The notes below the pieces were generated by a model that was given only the letters and a program-made list of their open reading frames with translations, was not told the DNA's origin and made no database searches. From positions 1 to 45,429 of the forward strand of contig JAJOHG010000206.1 of NCBI GenBank assembly GCA_021029095.1: 45,429 nt of DNA, read 5' to 3'. The translations under genes and the position numbers were made by a program. Origin of the DNA: Phellopilus nigrolimitatus (Eukaryota; Basidiomycota; Agaricomycetes; Hymenochaetales; Hymenochaetaceae). Positions 1 to 11,267 of the stretch are shown here, in pieces. Within the stretch, counting starts at the first letter, position 1, and each line of letters opens with the position of its first letter.

Positions 1-116
1 AAACCATCACATACGCGCTGCACCGCTCATGGCATTCTACGATGAATCCGTATTTCTCGTGTCCGACTTCTCAATATTAACAGCCTCGTTACTTGCTCTC
101 GTCTGCGACGTCGAGG

Positions 117-3100
117 ATGCTACGCTCGTCAACTACTACGGGCGAGGCCAGCGGTAGCAGCAGTGCTGGCGTAAGCTCGAACTCAAGCAGAAGACCGGGC
201 GTGCAGCGCCAACGGCCCGCTCTCGCTCCCGGCGGCCCTCGGAAGCCGACATCAAGACCGTCATTGCCAAATCTCCTCGCTCTCGCACAACAACAGCAGC
301 AGCAGCAGCAGCAGCAGCAACGGCCCTCGACGTCGGGGAGCCATGAAGGACAGCAGAACGAGCAGCAGCAGCAGCAGCAGCCGGAGGAGCATCATAGCGA
401 ACAGCAGAACAAGCAGCAGCAGCAGCCGACGACGCTGACGCCGCAAGAGCACCGGAGTGAACAGCAGAACGAACAGGAACAGCAGCAGCGACAGTCCCTG
501 TCGCCGCAGAATGAAATGCCCCCATCGTACATGCAGTCCCAACATGAGTCGCAGACACAGCTACACTCCTCGCCGCCTTTACCTCATTCTCCTCAACCGT
601 CTAGTGCGATCGCCTCAGACTCCCCCAACTCTCGTCGCACGGCGAGCCTCTTCTCGCGGGCGGACACACCCTCGTCCTTCGCTGTCTCTTCGCCGGTTCG
701 AACGACATCGCCAGTGCCCATGCTTGACGCAGACAATCATGAGCTCGCACCTTCGCGTGTCTGGTCGCCTCGACAGATTCCGTTACCTTCCACTCCCTCT
801 GTCTCTGTCCGCGCTTCTCCAGTCCCCTCTCTTGCGTGTACGCCGGCGCCCGAAACTCAATGTCAAAGGCAGTCGACTTCCAGTCTACAGCCGAACTCTA
901 AACCGCCCACACCCACTCCGGAGTCCCCGAACCCCGCTCTCCATCGCGCCGTGCAGTCAGACTTCAAGCCGCGTCCGGCAGCGGCACCCATCCCCTCGCC
1001 CATGCCACTTTTACCTCCTCCCTCGGTCGACTTCAGCTCCGTTCCTGTCGCGTGGAAGTCCCTCACGCTCGACGCCGCACAATGGACATTCTCCTCGGCA
1101 GAACTGCAGGCAATCGTCTCGCGCGCGATCCGCACGAGTGCGGAACCCTCTTCAATCCGCCTCCTCCCGATACAAACGCTCGATCACGAGCTTGGAGGTG
1201 AGACGCAGCGGCTTGAGGCCGAGCGTGCGCAGGCACAGGCACAGTATCGGTTCACTATGCATCGGCGGACGATGCTCCTGCAGTCTCTCAACGCCCTCTC
1301 GCACGCCCAGTCGTCGACTAACTCTCCTTCGTCAGCGACTCTTCGTAAACTTATCCCAACAACAGACGCAAAGCCCGACGGCAGATATCGCCCGGCGTCT
1401 CTCAGAGGTATCGTCGACGCTCGACCGCCTCGCGCTCACCCTCCTAAGGATTTCGGATCAGCTCGCACAGCTCAGGACCCTGCAGGATGTGCACGCTTCG
1501 TCCTGCACTCGCTGTCGCCCTGCGCAAGCTCAACGCCAGCTATGCGCGGCGCACGCGCGAGATAACGAGCCTGAAGGAGAAGCTCGAGGAAGTAGAGGCG
1601 GAGCGTGATGAAGCGTGGCGCACTGCTGAAGAGCTCGCGATGGAGGTCGACGCGGACGGCGGAGAGGAGGATTACGAGGATCTAACAGACGAGCTTGTGG
1701 TGAATGGCGAGCGCGCCGTTGTCACGCCCGCTATGCTGACTCGCACGAGCCGCATCGGCATCAAAGTTCGGGTTCCGGGCGTCGGACCACGCGTACGGCA
1801 TCCGGCCCCGCCCGACAGCGGCGGCACAGCTGCCGACGAGTACGCGCTTGCGGAAGAAGACGGCTCTCCGAATAGCGCGCGGGCGGAAGGCAGCAGCTCG
1901 TCTGCGCCACCCACCCGCCGCCGCCGCGCAAACAGCGCCACGTCGCGCGTGTCAGCTGCGCGCACGCGCTCTGTCCGCGCATCGAAAGCTAGCCTACGCT
2001 TCCCGCGCGGGCGGGAGCACCCCGACGCGAGCGGCCGGCGGCCGCCCTCCGCGTACTCGCAGCAGTCCGGCCAGTCAGGGCCTGGCACGAGTGCCGTGCC
2101 GTCGCGTGCGCGCTCGCGTTCCCGCGCGAACTCGCCAATCGACAGCCCCGGCGCGGGTCCGGGCTCTGGCGCGTCGCCGAGCTCCGCGCACCCGCCGAGC
2201 AGTCGCGATTCCGGACGTGCCGAAGATGCCGGACGCGGAGGAGCTCGCGCGCATGGCGAGTCTGAAGAGCTCGGCCGCGTCGACGCCCGTTGCACACCTT
2301 CCACCGATGCCACCTCCACCGATCGAGACGAGCCCGACAGTGGGCGGCGGGTCGTTCCTCGACATGATGACGCGCCCGAATTCGGCGACGGACGAAAGGG
2401 AGCACGGGGATGTGCCGGAGGTGCCACGGCTGGACGTAGGCTTGGATATGGTGGACGTGGTGCAGGGACTCGAGAGCTTGGGGGTCAGTGAAATCCATGG
2501 TGGGGGAGATGGAGATACAGCGGCTGATGTGTGGGCTGATCGAGACGACAATGTGAATGGCGATGACCTCGCAGGCAACGAGCCTCCTTTCGCGCAGGAC
2601 GAGGCAGCCGGAGATGGAGATTCGCAGGTCATCATAGGTGAGAACCGATCTTTTTGTGCCATCAGCATCATCCATCCTTCCTTCGATTTTCCAAGGAACA
2701 CCTGATGTTTATTTATTCTTATAGCCCCGCCCCGTCCTCCGATGAACCATCTTCCGTTCTCCGCGTCGCGCGCAGAGCACCCCACGGTGCCGCCCTGATC
2801 CCGCGTTGACGCGCGTGCGTCCGAGCCTCCAGACATTCCCCTTCCCTTTCGCACCGCGACGCGCGCCGCCGGACTCTCCGATGGACGTCGGGAGCGGGAG
2901 CAATCCGCACCGCGCGGACGGGCCCGACGGCGACGGCGAAGAGGAGGATGTGCTCGCGGACGAGTTTGAGAGCGCGTACTCGCAGACGCGCACGCGCGAG
3001 CTCCGCGCGTACCGCGCACAGCATGCGCAGAGCATGCTGCCCTTCCCCTCCGGAGCAGGCGTCGGTGGAGGCGCGGAACCGCTGCACTGCACGCCGGTTC

Positions 3101-3162
3101 GAGAGCGACGCGGCGTTTTCGGGCAGGGGCCAGAGCCAGAGCCCGACGTCTCTGCACTCTGA
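117..3162 (+). CDS. polyglutamine, serine/proline-rich coiled-coil protein (unrecognised)
   Basis: I do not recognise this protein. From the ATG at 117 the first exon reads a Ser/Thr-rich N-terminus, glutamine runs of about 11, 6 and 4 residues (roughly residues 58-110), then a long Ser/Pro-rich stretch. A predicted coiled coil rich in Leu, Glu and Arg follows (about 1180-1650). The C-terminal half is basic and Ser/Arg-rich, then acidic. The coding signal changes frame near 1345, 1490 and 2157. Short GT-AG segments could bridge these (about 1345-1384, 1489-1528, 2157-2202), but their donors are weak. Introns at 2638-2724 and 2787-2832 look better and lead to a stop at 3160-3162. Low complexity plus a coiled coil suggests a nuclear or scaffold role; that is only a guess. 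Exon boundaries are uncertain and frame-shifting decay is not excluded. Confidence 0.5.
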
Positions 3163-3899
3163 GGGCGCGCCTGCTCGCCCATTCCGGGGAGCCGCGGCGC
3201 TTGCCGTGCGTCGACCGACGTCGATGCCGACTACTGCAGCGCCGGCTCTCCACAAGGCGAGAAACCCTGGGATTATTTCTGAGACTTTTTCACCTTTTGT
3301 TTTGTTTCTTCCGAGTGCTTCTGCTCTAACTCTACCCCCGCTACTTCAACCCGGTCGTTCTCATTCATTTTTTTATCGCATACGTCTCCACTGCTTTACG
3401 CGCTTAACAAACCCACTCATTTGTACACTCATCCCGTCATTTCATTCGATCCCCTCTGCAATTTTGTTTTTTTCATTCTCGTCGATTTCCCTTCATTTTC
3501 CATGGATTGGATAGCATTTTCGCCTCTTCACCTACCGTATACATATCATCGCTCTGTGCACATAAGTACCCGCTTTTTTCTTTCCTCCGTGTTGTCGGAT
3601 AGTATGATATGATCTGTAAAAGTAGTTGACATTGTCGCGGGAAGACAGACTTAACTTTATTTATCTTATTTGTCGTATAAGTGCTGTGTTCGTGCTTTTG
3701 TGTCGTATTTCGTTGGATGGAGGCTCGAGCAGTACTAATAGAAGTGAATATTGCAGAAAAGAATGCCGGCGTTGCAAATTTATATCAAGAAAGAATTAAC
3801 TTGAAATTTTGGTAGAACTAATTATATATGTCAATGGCAGCGTTTGATAAAGGTGAGTGTATTGTAACAATAGACAGCAAGTTGAACGCCTCCAGCAAC
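3163..3899. other. intergenic region between convergent genes
   Basis: AT-richer, pyrimidine-biased sequence holding the 3' flanks of the polyQ gene (+) and the F-box gene (-). No coding signal, repeat or RNA gene was seen. Confidence 0.6.
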
Positions 3900-5663
3900 T
3901 TAATCGTATTGTTCTAAGACAAACTCTGCGGAGTCTGGTTCCGCATGATCCCATGACATTGAAGAGTTAATGATGACGGTACTGCTGTAATATTCCATGA
4001 CGATTCGGTGAGCAACTCTTTTATCAAGGTGTTCCAATACTGGAGACGAAGTGAAATCCAAAAGCGGAGCAATCGCTCGTGTTTGCGTCCGACCATGAGA
4101 ATATCCAGCTCTTCCCCCCGTACAGACTGTAAATCGACCGTGTCTGGATGGGAGAAGATTATGTACCACAAAAGGTGCTGTACTTGTCGCGGCTCGGAGA
4201 ATCAAATCGACATTGCTCTCGAGCCTGAATTGTCCTAGCGGTAGCGTGTCTGAGTCGGTTGGCCATTCTGAAAAATGTAGATGGAAGGATCTCGACAAAC
4301 GTGCATTGCTTCTCCCCCCAACTCCATCCCAGCAGTAAGTAACATCAATCAGCGAAAGAGAAGCGACGTGCGGATCCTTGCACCTTGCTTTCTCAAGGTC
4401 CAGCCAGTTTGGGGGATGTGTACTTAGGAGGATGGTACTCGGGGTTTCTGTAGCAAAGAGGGGAAGCGGAAACGAAGTAACGTGATTGGGGTTGACTACA
4501 AGATTCACCCATGACGTTGGATTGCTGCAGTCCCGCCAGTATTCGTTGAATCTCGAAAGATGAACGGAGCAAATAGACGGACAATCGCTGCCACGTCCTG
4601 TAATGTATAGCACGTGGTCGTTCGCAATGCAGGATGGTGACCTAGAATCCTTCTCTGATTCATTCTGACACTTATGTCAATACATCGCATCGCATATTGT
4701 ATTGGTTACTTACGCAATTGTGAAACGACAACAAGAGTGTCAAATGCCGCATCCAATCAATAACAATGGCTCCTCTAGTGAATTTCCTATCGGCAAGCCG
4801 TGCTCTGAATGGGATAAACAACAGCGATGTGTTGACGGTCGGGCCGAATCTATTTAACACAACATAGTCGTATCGAGCGACATCGCATATATTCCTACAA
4901 TTTAGCACCACGGTGCTCACAGGCGTGCATCTTCTCGAAGCGAAGCTGAGCTCAATTACTTCGATGAGGAATGCTACTTCCAGCTGCCTGTCAGATTAGT
5001 CATATAATCAAGCTTTGGTATGTAGATACGTACGTGGGTACACCATGGCCCTCGGGACTGATATGATGAATATTTTGACAGATTCGCCAGTCGGGTTCAT
5101 CGAGTAGGTGAAAGAAAGGAGTTGGGCGTGGTTTTGGCCGCGTTCCAGCACATATACATCCTGTTCAACATCCAGGCAGCATAGTTTATTTTTCCGGATA
5201 AAAACCATGTGTCTTTTATCAGGAAGAAGTCGGGGATCGGTGAGTATGCTTGAAGGCTCCAGTACGCTCAGCCGGACTCTGCGAGAAGGCTTCGGGTTGT
5301 TAGATGTCCAGTTCCTATATCCTCGCACTGCTCGTATTGCAAGTTCGCGAAAATCGGCTTCATCACGTCTCTCATGCGGGGCGATACTGGGCATCGATTC
5401 GCGAGGTAGCCTGTGTAAAACGGCGATCCAGACTTCACGTCTTGCTATGAGCAGTTTCAGATACCTGCATGTCTTTGAAACAGCTCTCAGAAGTCAGAAG
5501 AGCATTATCAACAATACAAAAAGTCGACGGCGCTCACCTGCTCAATGCGCAGAAGAGCGATGGTGTCACAGAACAACAAAACCCTCACTATCGCATCATC
5601 TACCAAACGCGAGATATTTCCGGCTTGTCGCTCAAGGATGCGACTATCTGGGGCGCCAGACAT
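3900..5663 (-). CDS. F-box domain protein, basidiomycete type
   Basis: The model has four exons: 5663-5538, 5472-5030, 4987-4714 and 4670-3900. Introns are 65, 42 and 43 nt, phases close exactly, and the product is 537 residues. The first exon ends in an F-box-like helix (LVDDAIVRVLLFCDTIALLR). Exon 2 continues with TCRYLKLLIARREVWIAVL, the usual second half of an F-box, and then a conserved Trp-containing linker (YRNWTSNNPKP). The rest is a long degenerate region of beta-strand-like segments, as in the expanded F-box families of Agaricomycetes. F-box proteins generally recruit substrates to SCF ubiquitin ligases through Skp1; the substrate here is unknown. The ATG at 5663 is the first in the open exon and lies just before the F-box. 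The gene looks intact. Confidence 0.75.
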
Positions 5664-5748
5664 ATCGTAAACACGGTTTTTTGGCACAATTTTGAAGATT
5701 TAATCGCTAAAAAGGAGTTCCCTGCCGTGTTATTGAATAATGAGGGGA

Positions 5749-5775
5749 GGCAACGCCTGCCAAAAAGAGTGTGCA
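5749..5775 (+). repeat. 27-bp motif, left copy of an inverted pair
   Basis: A motif beginning GGCAACGCCTGCC recurs in inverted orientation at 6518-6543, with one A fewer in an A run. The two copies flank the transposon end at 5856-6032. It lies just upstream of the F-box start. Confidence 0.6.
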
Positions 5776-5855
5776 TTTGTAGTTGTTTACATATATACCA
5801 AAAACGGAAATCTTGCGACTCACGATTTTGTGAGCTCAATTCTCATTTGCATGTA

Positions 5856-6032
5856 CAGTAGAACCTCCCATATTGCATAACTCTCATAATGCATAACCTC
5901 CAATAATGCATAGATCCGAGTTTCCACCGGGTCGGTAGATAGAAAATCCTTATATGATAATGCATAAAATTATATATGCATAATGCATAGCCAATTTGAG
6001 TAAATTAAATATGGATATGCATTATGCGAGGT
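5856..6032 (+). mobile_element. truncated Tc1/mariner-pogo-like (Tigger-type) element end
   Basis: The sequence TA-CAGTAGAACCTCCC at 5854 matches the general form of pogo/Tigger-type terminal repeats, which start CAGT(A/G)... next to a TA target. It is followed by repeated TGCATAA/TAATGCATA units. An internal inverted match (TATGCATTATGCGAGGT) ends at 6032. The outer part of the opposite terminus (GGTTCTACTG-TA) is missing, and no transposase coding is seen. It is best read as a MITE remnant or solo end. Family assignment rests on the terminus alone. Confidence 0.55.
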
Positions 6033-7265
6033 CAGTTGCCATCGGGTTGCGACACTTTCATTGATTATTTTCTCCTTTTCTTCCACATTTTTTCACTTAT
6101 AAACACAATGATGAGGCTTTGACATACTTCAAGTGCTCATTCCGCAGGCCTTCCCCATCTTTTGGGAGAATCCCGGTGCCATTGAGCATTCAGCCAGATT
6201 TCAGGCAGGCTCACAACCATCTCCACCAACTCAGAATAAAGCTGTGAGGACGTATGCGCGGCCATTCCTGAGCTCTGAGGTCACGTGATAACCAAAAATG
6301 CGCTCACCTCCTGCTCTTTTCTTTGCTACAAGTCTCTCCTCATAAACAAGCTACATTATATAATGTGTTTATTGTATTTTTTTGCCCCAAAAAATGGTTT
6401 CATGGTCTTTGTTAAAGAAAAGTCAGCAAGGAGTGGCTGAATTGTGTCAAATTGGCCATCTGTAGGCCTTTGCCACTTAAAATGGCAAGTTCCGATCATT
6501 TGTCAGATTACAAAGCGTGCACACTCTTTTGGCAGGCGTTGCCGCCCATCATTCGCATTGAGCGTCTCGTTCTTCCCCTGCATCTCAGACATGAAAAGAG
6601 AATTTTGCTCATACATGAAGTTCTGAAAAATAATGATGAGAAACACCTTCCAAACATTACATGTACAACAAATAATAAGCCTATTCAACCTCAAACTTTG
6701 ACATGTTGTTAACCGCGCTGTGGTGTGAACAGACTCATATGTTTTGGAAGATTGTACTTTGCCAAGCATATCCTGGACCTTCACAGACAGAGGCTGAGGC
6801 TTATGTTGTATGACTGGAGTTCATGTTATAAAATGACTTATTCAGGAGACAATAATATATTGCTTCTTAGATTGAAACAAATAATGACTCGCTATGAGGT
6901 GCCCCATATACAAGACGGGAAGTGTGCCTGCTTCGCTCAAGACTGAGAATCGAAGCGGGTAAAGAAAAGAAAAGAAAAGAAAAGAAAAGAAAAAACAAGG
7001 ATAAAGCCTTGAGGGAAGTGAGTGCGATGTTCATGCACAATTTACTAGGAAAGCCAAGTATTTGAATCCCTTTTGTTCTAGATACACTGTCGCGACTCCA
7101 CCTTCGTTGTTCAGATGAGTTTGTGTACGCGACTGTTCTAATTAATAGGCTATCTGCGAACCTATCTGCGAACCTATTCGCGAACCCATGTACACTTGTC
7201 TCGTTCAGCACATCGCGTGCTCTGTGCATAGCATGACACGGTAACCACATAAATACAGAATGGGG
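6033..7265. other. AT-rich intergenic region with simple repeats
   Basis: No supported gene. It contains the right copy of the 27-bp inverted motif (6518-6543), an (AAAAG)n microsatellite (6961-6995), and three tandem copies of a 12-bp unit TATCTGCGAACC (7151-7186, third copy imperfect) shortly before the methyltransferase promoter. Confidence 0.6.
7151..7186 (+). repeat. 12-bp tandem repeat, three copies
   Basis: TATCTGCGAACC is repeated exactly at 7151-7162 and 7163-7174 and with one change at 7175-7186. It sits about 80 bp upstream of the TATA box of the next gene. Confidence 0.8.
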
Positions 7266-7272
7266 TATAAAA
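7266..7272 (+). promoter_or_regulatory. TATA box of the methyltransferase gene
   Basis: TATAAAA lies 32 bp before the ATG at 7304, implying a very short 5' leader or transcription starting close to that ATG. Confidence 0.5.
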
Positions 7273-7303
7273 CGAAGGAAATGTTGTTCCGGCGCCTGTC
7301 AAC

Positions 7304-8389
7304 ATGCCTAAAGCTAAAGGATCAACCTCCCAGTCCACCAGAGCAAATAATCTTCACGACACGGGGAATGTCGATGAACTTCATCACGACAACTATATAC
7401 TTCCAAGAAACGAAGACGAGCGGCGAAGGCGAGTCCAGACATTTGTAGACCTCGCGACGTCCTCCATAATCATCTAATAGGGGGTCGACAGACTGGATGC
7501 CCAGCACGAGTATTTGATGGAAACTGTCTACCAGGGCTGCTTCTACGAGAAATCATACTACGGCGAAGAAATGTGGCATTACGCACGCGTTATCGACGTC
7601 GGAACAGGAAGCGGTGCGGAATTCACAAAAGATCCGAGAATAAATTCGCAGAGCATTGACCGTCCTATTAATCTTGTCATTTCAATCTCAGGTGCATGGG
7701 CTGTCGACTTCTACAAATCGGTCATGTGGCCAAACACATTGAACGGAATGTATGCCTCGGATGTCTCATCTGTACTCTTCCCGCGTGTTCCACTGGAGGG
7801 TTACATTTGGTTCAACAAGAAGTCGGTGCTGGATCTCGCAAGCGGTCCGCCCATGTCCTGCAACTTCGTCCATCAGCGTCTCCTCTCTTGTGCATTGACG
7901 ATCACCCAGTGGCCTATCGCGCTGTCTCAAATATTCACCGTCTTGAATCCTACCGGCGTCCTCCAAATCGTGGAACTTGCCTGGGACCGTTTACCATCTG
8001 ATGTCGGTGACACGGAGGGGAACACTGATGCGCTCGAGTTGCTGCAACAAGCAGTACTTACGCTATTCAGGAGGCACAGTCTTCTTATTGACAACGGTTG
8101 GCAGCTCCCCGCCATGCTCAAGCAAGCGGGGTTCGAAAACATCGTAATAGAGGAACGCGAGGCGCCGGTGGGCAAAAGTGCAGGAGAAATTGGTCGCAGA
8201 GGATCGGAGAATTTCAAAAAGATGTTCGAGAACTTAGGAGAGGCCGTGATGAAGAAAGACGGGCTTGGGATGTTCCAGTCCGAAGCAGACTACCAGGCAT
8301 TGATCGACAAAGTTGAACAAGTATGGGATGAAATGAGCGATTGCCATTTCACTTTTCGCGTCATTTGTGCTAGGAAGCCTGTAGCTTAG
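7304..8389 (+). CDS. LaeA/UMTA-like SAM-dependent methyltransferase
   Basis: This is a class I methyltransferase of the type common in fungal secondary-metabolite and regulatory contexts. Proposed exons are 7304-7432, 7481-7613 and 7692-8389, giving about 319 residues. The second intron splits glycine motif I, which after splicing reads VIDVGTGSGAWAVDF, the SAM-binding loop. Downstream are an acidic strand (SDVSSVLFPRVPLEG), the family-typical FVHQRLLSCALTITQW segment, and VLNPTGVLQIVELAWDR, the post-motif region seen in UMTA proteins. A C-terminal FTFRVICARKP strand closes the fold. The first intron (48 nt, GTCCAG...TAG) has a weak donor, so the N-terminal junction is uncertain. The substrate cannot be read from sequence, and no biosynthetic cluster surrounds it. 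Confidence 0.72.
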
Positions 8390-8699
8390 GAGAAACAGCC
8401 GACCTGATTACATTAGACATTTAGCAATAATAGTTTTGTCATGTCTTATAAGTACACGCACCAAGTGTCAGATGACGCGCTGGACGATACCGCAGTCTCA
8501 AGCACAAGATGATAAGTAGCAAAGAACGCCAAAACTTCGACGACCGTGATCCATTGTAGCTACTTGCCGAAAATTTCGTTTTCGCTCTAGCAAATGGCCT
8601 TATCTTTAGTGGTTCAAAGGCGTTGGGAAATTGCGGGTGACAAAAAGTCTTGTCTCGTCTACACGAGCGAAGAAAAAAAAATCTCGGCGAGAACCATCC

Positions 8700-9083
8700 G
8701 CTTATTCTTTTGAGATGCACACTCAGTGACTCTCGAAGCAACGCTGAGGTCGATCGCCTTGTCGCCTACATCGAATACAATCCCACCCGGCACCAAGGGT
8801 TTGCGATAATTAGCAGGTGATCATATCCATAGAAGATTCGCAAACGTGCACCTTGTTGGAGGTCTTCAGCAACTTCGCCTACTTCCCAGTTTCGGACTGT
8901 TTCAGAGCCATCTCCAGTGAACACGGTTTGTTGACACAATTTTCGAAGATTTACGGCAGATTGAGAAATCGTAGGCGGATTCAAATGTAGTACGGAGCAA
9001 TCGTTGAAATTTGAAAAACGATTCCCTGTATATGATGTAATCGAACTCTCGGCAGTGGGTACTTGCCGACACGACGCGTCCAT
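8700..9083 (-). pseudogene. decayed F-box-family-like relic
   Basis: On the minus strand, short coding-like segments (GARLRIFYGYDHLLIIANP and, in another frame, VFDVGDKAIDLSVASRV) sit next to each other without an open frame or clean splice sites. The sequence before its presumed start shares a block with the 5' region of the intact F-box gene at 3900-5663 (both contain TTGTG-CAA-AAACCGTGTT just before an ATG). I read it as a broken paralogue. The identification is tentative. Confidence 0.35.
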
Positions 9084-9199
9084 GGAATGACGCTATGGTA
9101 GGTAAGCATCGCGAATGTCACCCAATGCACATATAAGGTACCTACACCCATCCTCTCGAACACATTTCTCTTCCGTCCTCCACATCTTTGGATAACAAT

Positions 9200-10471
9200 A
9201 TGTCCGGAACCGGAAAATCAGCTCTCCTCATTGGCGCGACTGGCGCGGTCGGCAAACACGTCCTGCGCGAGCTGCTCGCCTCGAGTGAGTTCGTGCGCGT
9301 CGGCGAGGCCGGGCGGCGCGTCACGCCGCTCGCGCAACTCGGCGCGGATGCGGGCGCCAAGCTTGAGCAGCGCACGATAGATTTTGAGAAGCTTGAAGAG
9401 GCGGGGCTGAAGGAGGGGCGGTGGGACGTCGTGTTTATCACGTATGTTGTCTGCGTTTTCTCTACGTCTTGTGAGGTACAAATGGTGGTGACCGCTAACA
9501 CAAACGATTTTGAAGGTTGGGAACGACGCGGGCAGCAGCGGGGAGCGCCGCGGCGTTTGAGAAGATAGACCGCGAGTGAGTTCGGTATATGTCGTGTTAC
9601 TCGCCCACCTCACAAATTGTAAATCATCTTTAGATACGTCGTGAACTCCGCGCGCGCCGCCAAGACAGATGACCCATCCCACAAGCAGTCCCTCGTCTAT
9701 TGCTCGGTATTCCCTCGCTCAAAAAGTCTACTAAATCCAGCCACTAACTCGTACAATTTGTCAATTATCGAATAGTCCACCTCCGCGAATGCCAACTCGC
9801 ACCTCCTTTACGTGAAGTATGCATATCTTCCTTCTTTGTTTTACCACTCTAGGTATCTCATCTGAGCAAATTTGGTTTAACTGATCGATGCTTACAGGAG
9901 CAAAGGCCTGACTGAGAACGCGCTCGCAGGCCTCGGGTACTCCGACACAATTATCTTCCGGCCGGGGTACCTTGCGAATGCAGAGCGGCCCTCGACGCGC
10001 TTTGGGGAAGCGTTAGCTGGGTGCGTGCCTTTTCTTTCGTTCCCGATGCTGCATACCCGAGCTTCCCTAGGGAAAGAGAAAATTGTGAATAACTAATCTG
10101 TTTCTTCAGTCCCCTCGTCAAGCTTGCGTCCTATGTGTCTTCGAGTCTCCAGATCGATGTCAGTCCCTCTTTATCCTCCTCGCACATGTTTCACATACTC
10201 TGTTACTCATCTGTCTCCTTTCACTTTTTCTCTACAATACCCAATGACGCAAAACACGCAATACGGTGCAATTAATCTCATCTCATTTCGGAAATTAAAA
10301 TAAAATAAAAAGGTCTCGACTCTCGCCAAATCCTTCACTCGAGCAGGCCACCTCGGCTCGGCGCGCCTCCCGCCCGTGGCTGAGGCGTCGGAATCGCGCA
10401 CGCCGGACGGCGCGCCTTTCACACTCATCGGGAACAGAGGCGCGGAGCAGCTCGCGAAGGCGGCATTGTGA
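9200..10471 (+). CDS. fmp52: Fmp52/HTATIP2-like NAD(P)-binding oxidoreductase
   Basis: Seven exons close in phase to 248 residues: 9200-9441, 9516-9575, 9634-9706, 9776-9816, 9898-10020, 10110-10158 and 10313-10471. The N-terminus has the atypical short-chain dehydrogenase nucleotide-binding motif ALLIGATGAVGKHVLRELL. TLGTTRAAAGS follows, the hallmark of the Fmp52/HTATIP2 branch. YVKSKGLTENAL provides the YxxxK catalytic pair, and FRPGYLANAERPSTRFGE is also family-typical. Yeast Fmp52 is associated with mitochondrial outer membrane and ER. Here the N-terminus is short, without a clear presequence. The introns have good donors, and CTAAC-type branch sites are visible in the first and third (9493, 9743). 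The last intron is unusually long here (154 nt) and AT-rich. The gene appears complete. Confidence 0.85.
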
Positions 10472-11187
10472 TCATTTCGACCCTTGAGACGCGTTGACAT
10501 TGGTTCAGACTTCGGTGGACTATGCTTCGTCCTTCTTCTGTTTTTCTTCGCCTTTTCTCGAAGGAACTGTACTTTGGACAGGAAAGGATTCGGCAATGTT
10601 ATTTTGTCTGATAATGCCCTGTTGTTTCCGTAATGTAGATGCTGGTCAAGTCATCCAACGTCTCGAATAACTAAATTATTGCACATCGTTGGATACTATA
10701 GATGAATATCAACAGGGATGACAAAGACAACAAAATAGTGGTGGAGATCATGGTTAAAATCGCACCTCAGTCTCGAAGCTTCGTTCTGGTAAAGGCACGT
10801 GACCGTCGCGTCGCGTCGATCTTTTTACTAATTTTTAGTCGTTAGGTCCTGCGGCCAGACATTGGCTAGACTTACCGACGCGTACGCTCCCATAGTACAT
10901 TCTCTCATAGTATCTCGCGCCCAATATCATATGAAACGTGACAAAGCTCAGATCAAAGATGTAGACCGACATCAAACCAGCCCCATCTGTTGGCGCAGCA
11001 TCTGAGTTTACAAAAATAGGCATGTCGATGCTCTTCTCAACATTTGTATAGAATGCTTCTCAAGCAGTGAGCTCCTCGATCACGCAACTGAATTTGCCAC
11101 AGGCACAACAGGCACATAAACCTGTATCTATACACTTGATCAGGCCGCCCAAAACGTTATGGTGATTTTGAAATAGTATGTTTATCC
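10472..11187. other. intergenic region
   Basis: 3' flank of the fmp52-like gene and 5' region of the DUF6533-type gene. No supported gene or repeat was seen. Confidence 0.5.
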
Positions 11188-11195
11188 TATATAAT
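11188..11195 (+). promoter_or_regulatory. TATA box of the DUF6533-type gene, copy 1
   Basis: TATATAAT lies about 73 bp before the ATG at 11268. The same element and surrounding bases (CCTATATAATCTG) recur at 16893-16900 before the second copy, so the promoter was part of the duplicated segment. Confidence 0.5.
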
Positions 11196-11267
11196 CTGCG
11201 GCACTCGACCTTTTTACCGCTAACGCCGTCCTCGCTTTTACTCCCAGTCACTGGTCGACCATCCACT

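Noticed and set aside
2075..3253. A 392-codon minus-strand open frame
   Set aside because: Arg/Ser/Ala-rich shadow of the GC-rich 3' part of the polyQ gene.
5469..5861. A 130-codon plus-strand open frame over the F-box start
   Set aside because: Lies antisense to exons 1-2 of the F-box gene, whose phases close exactly, and runs into the transposon end.
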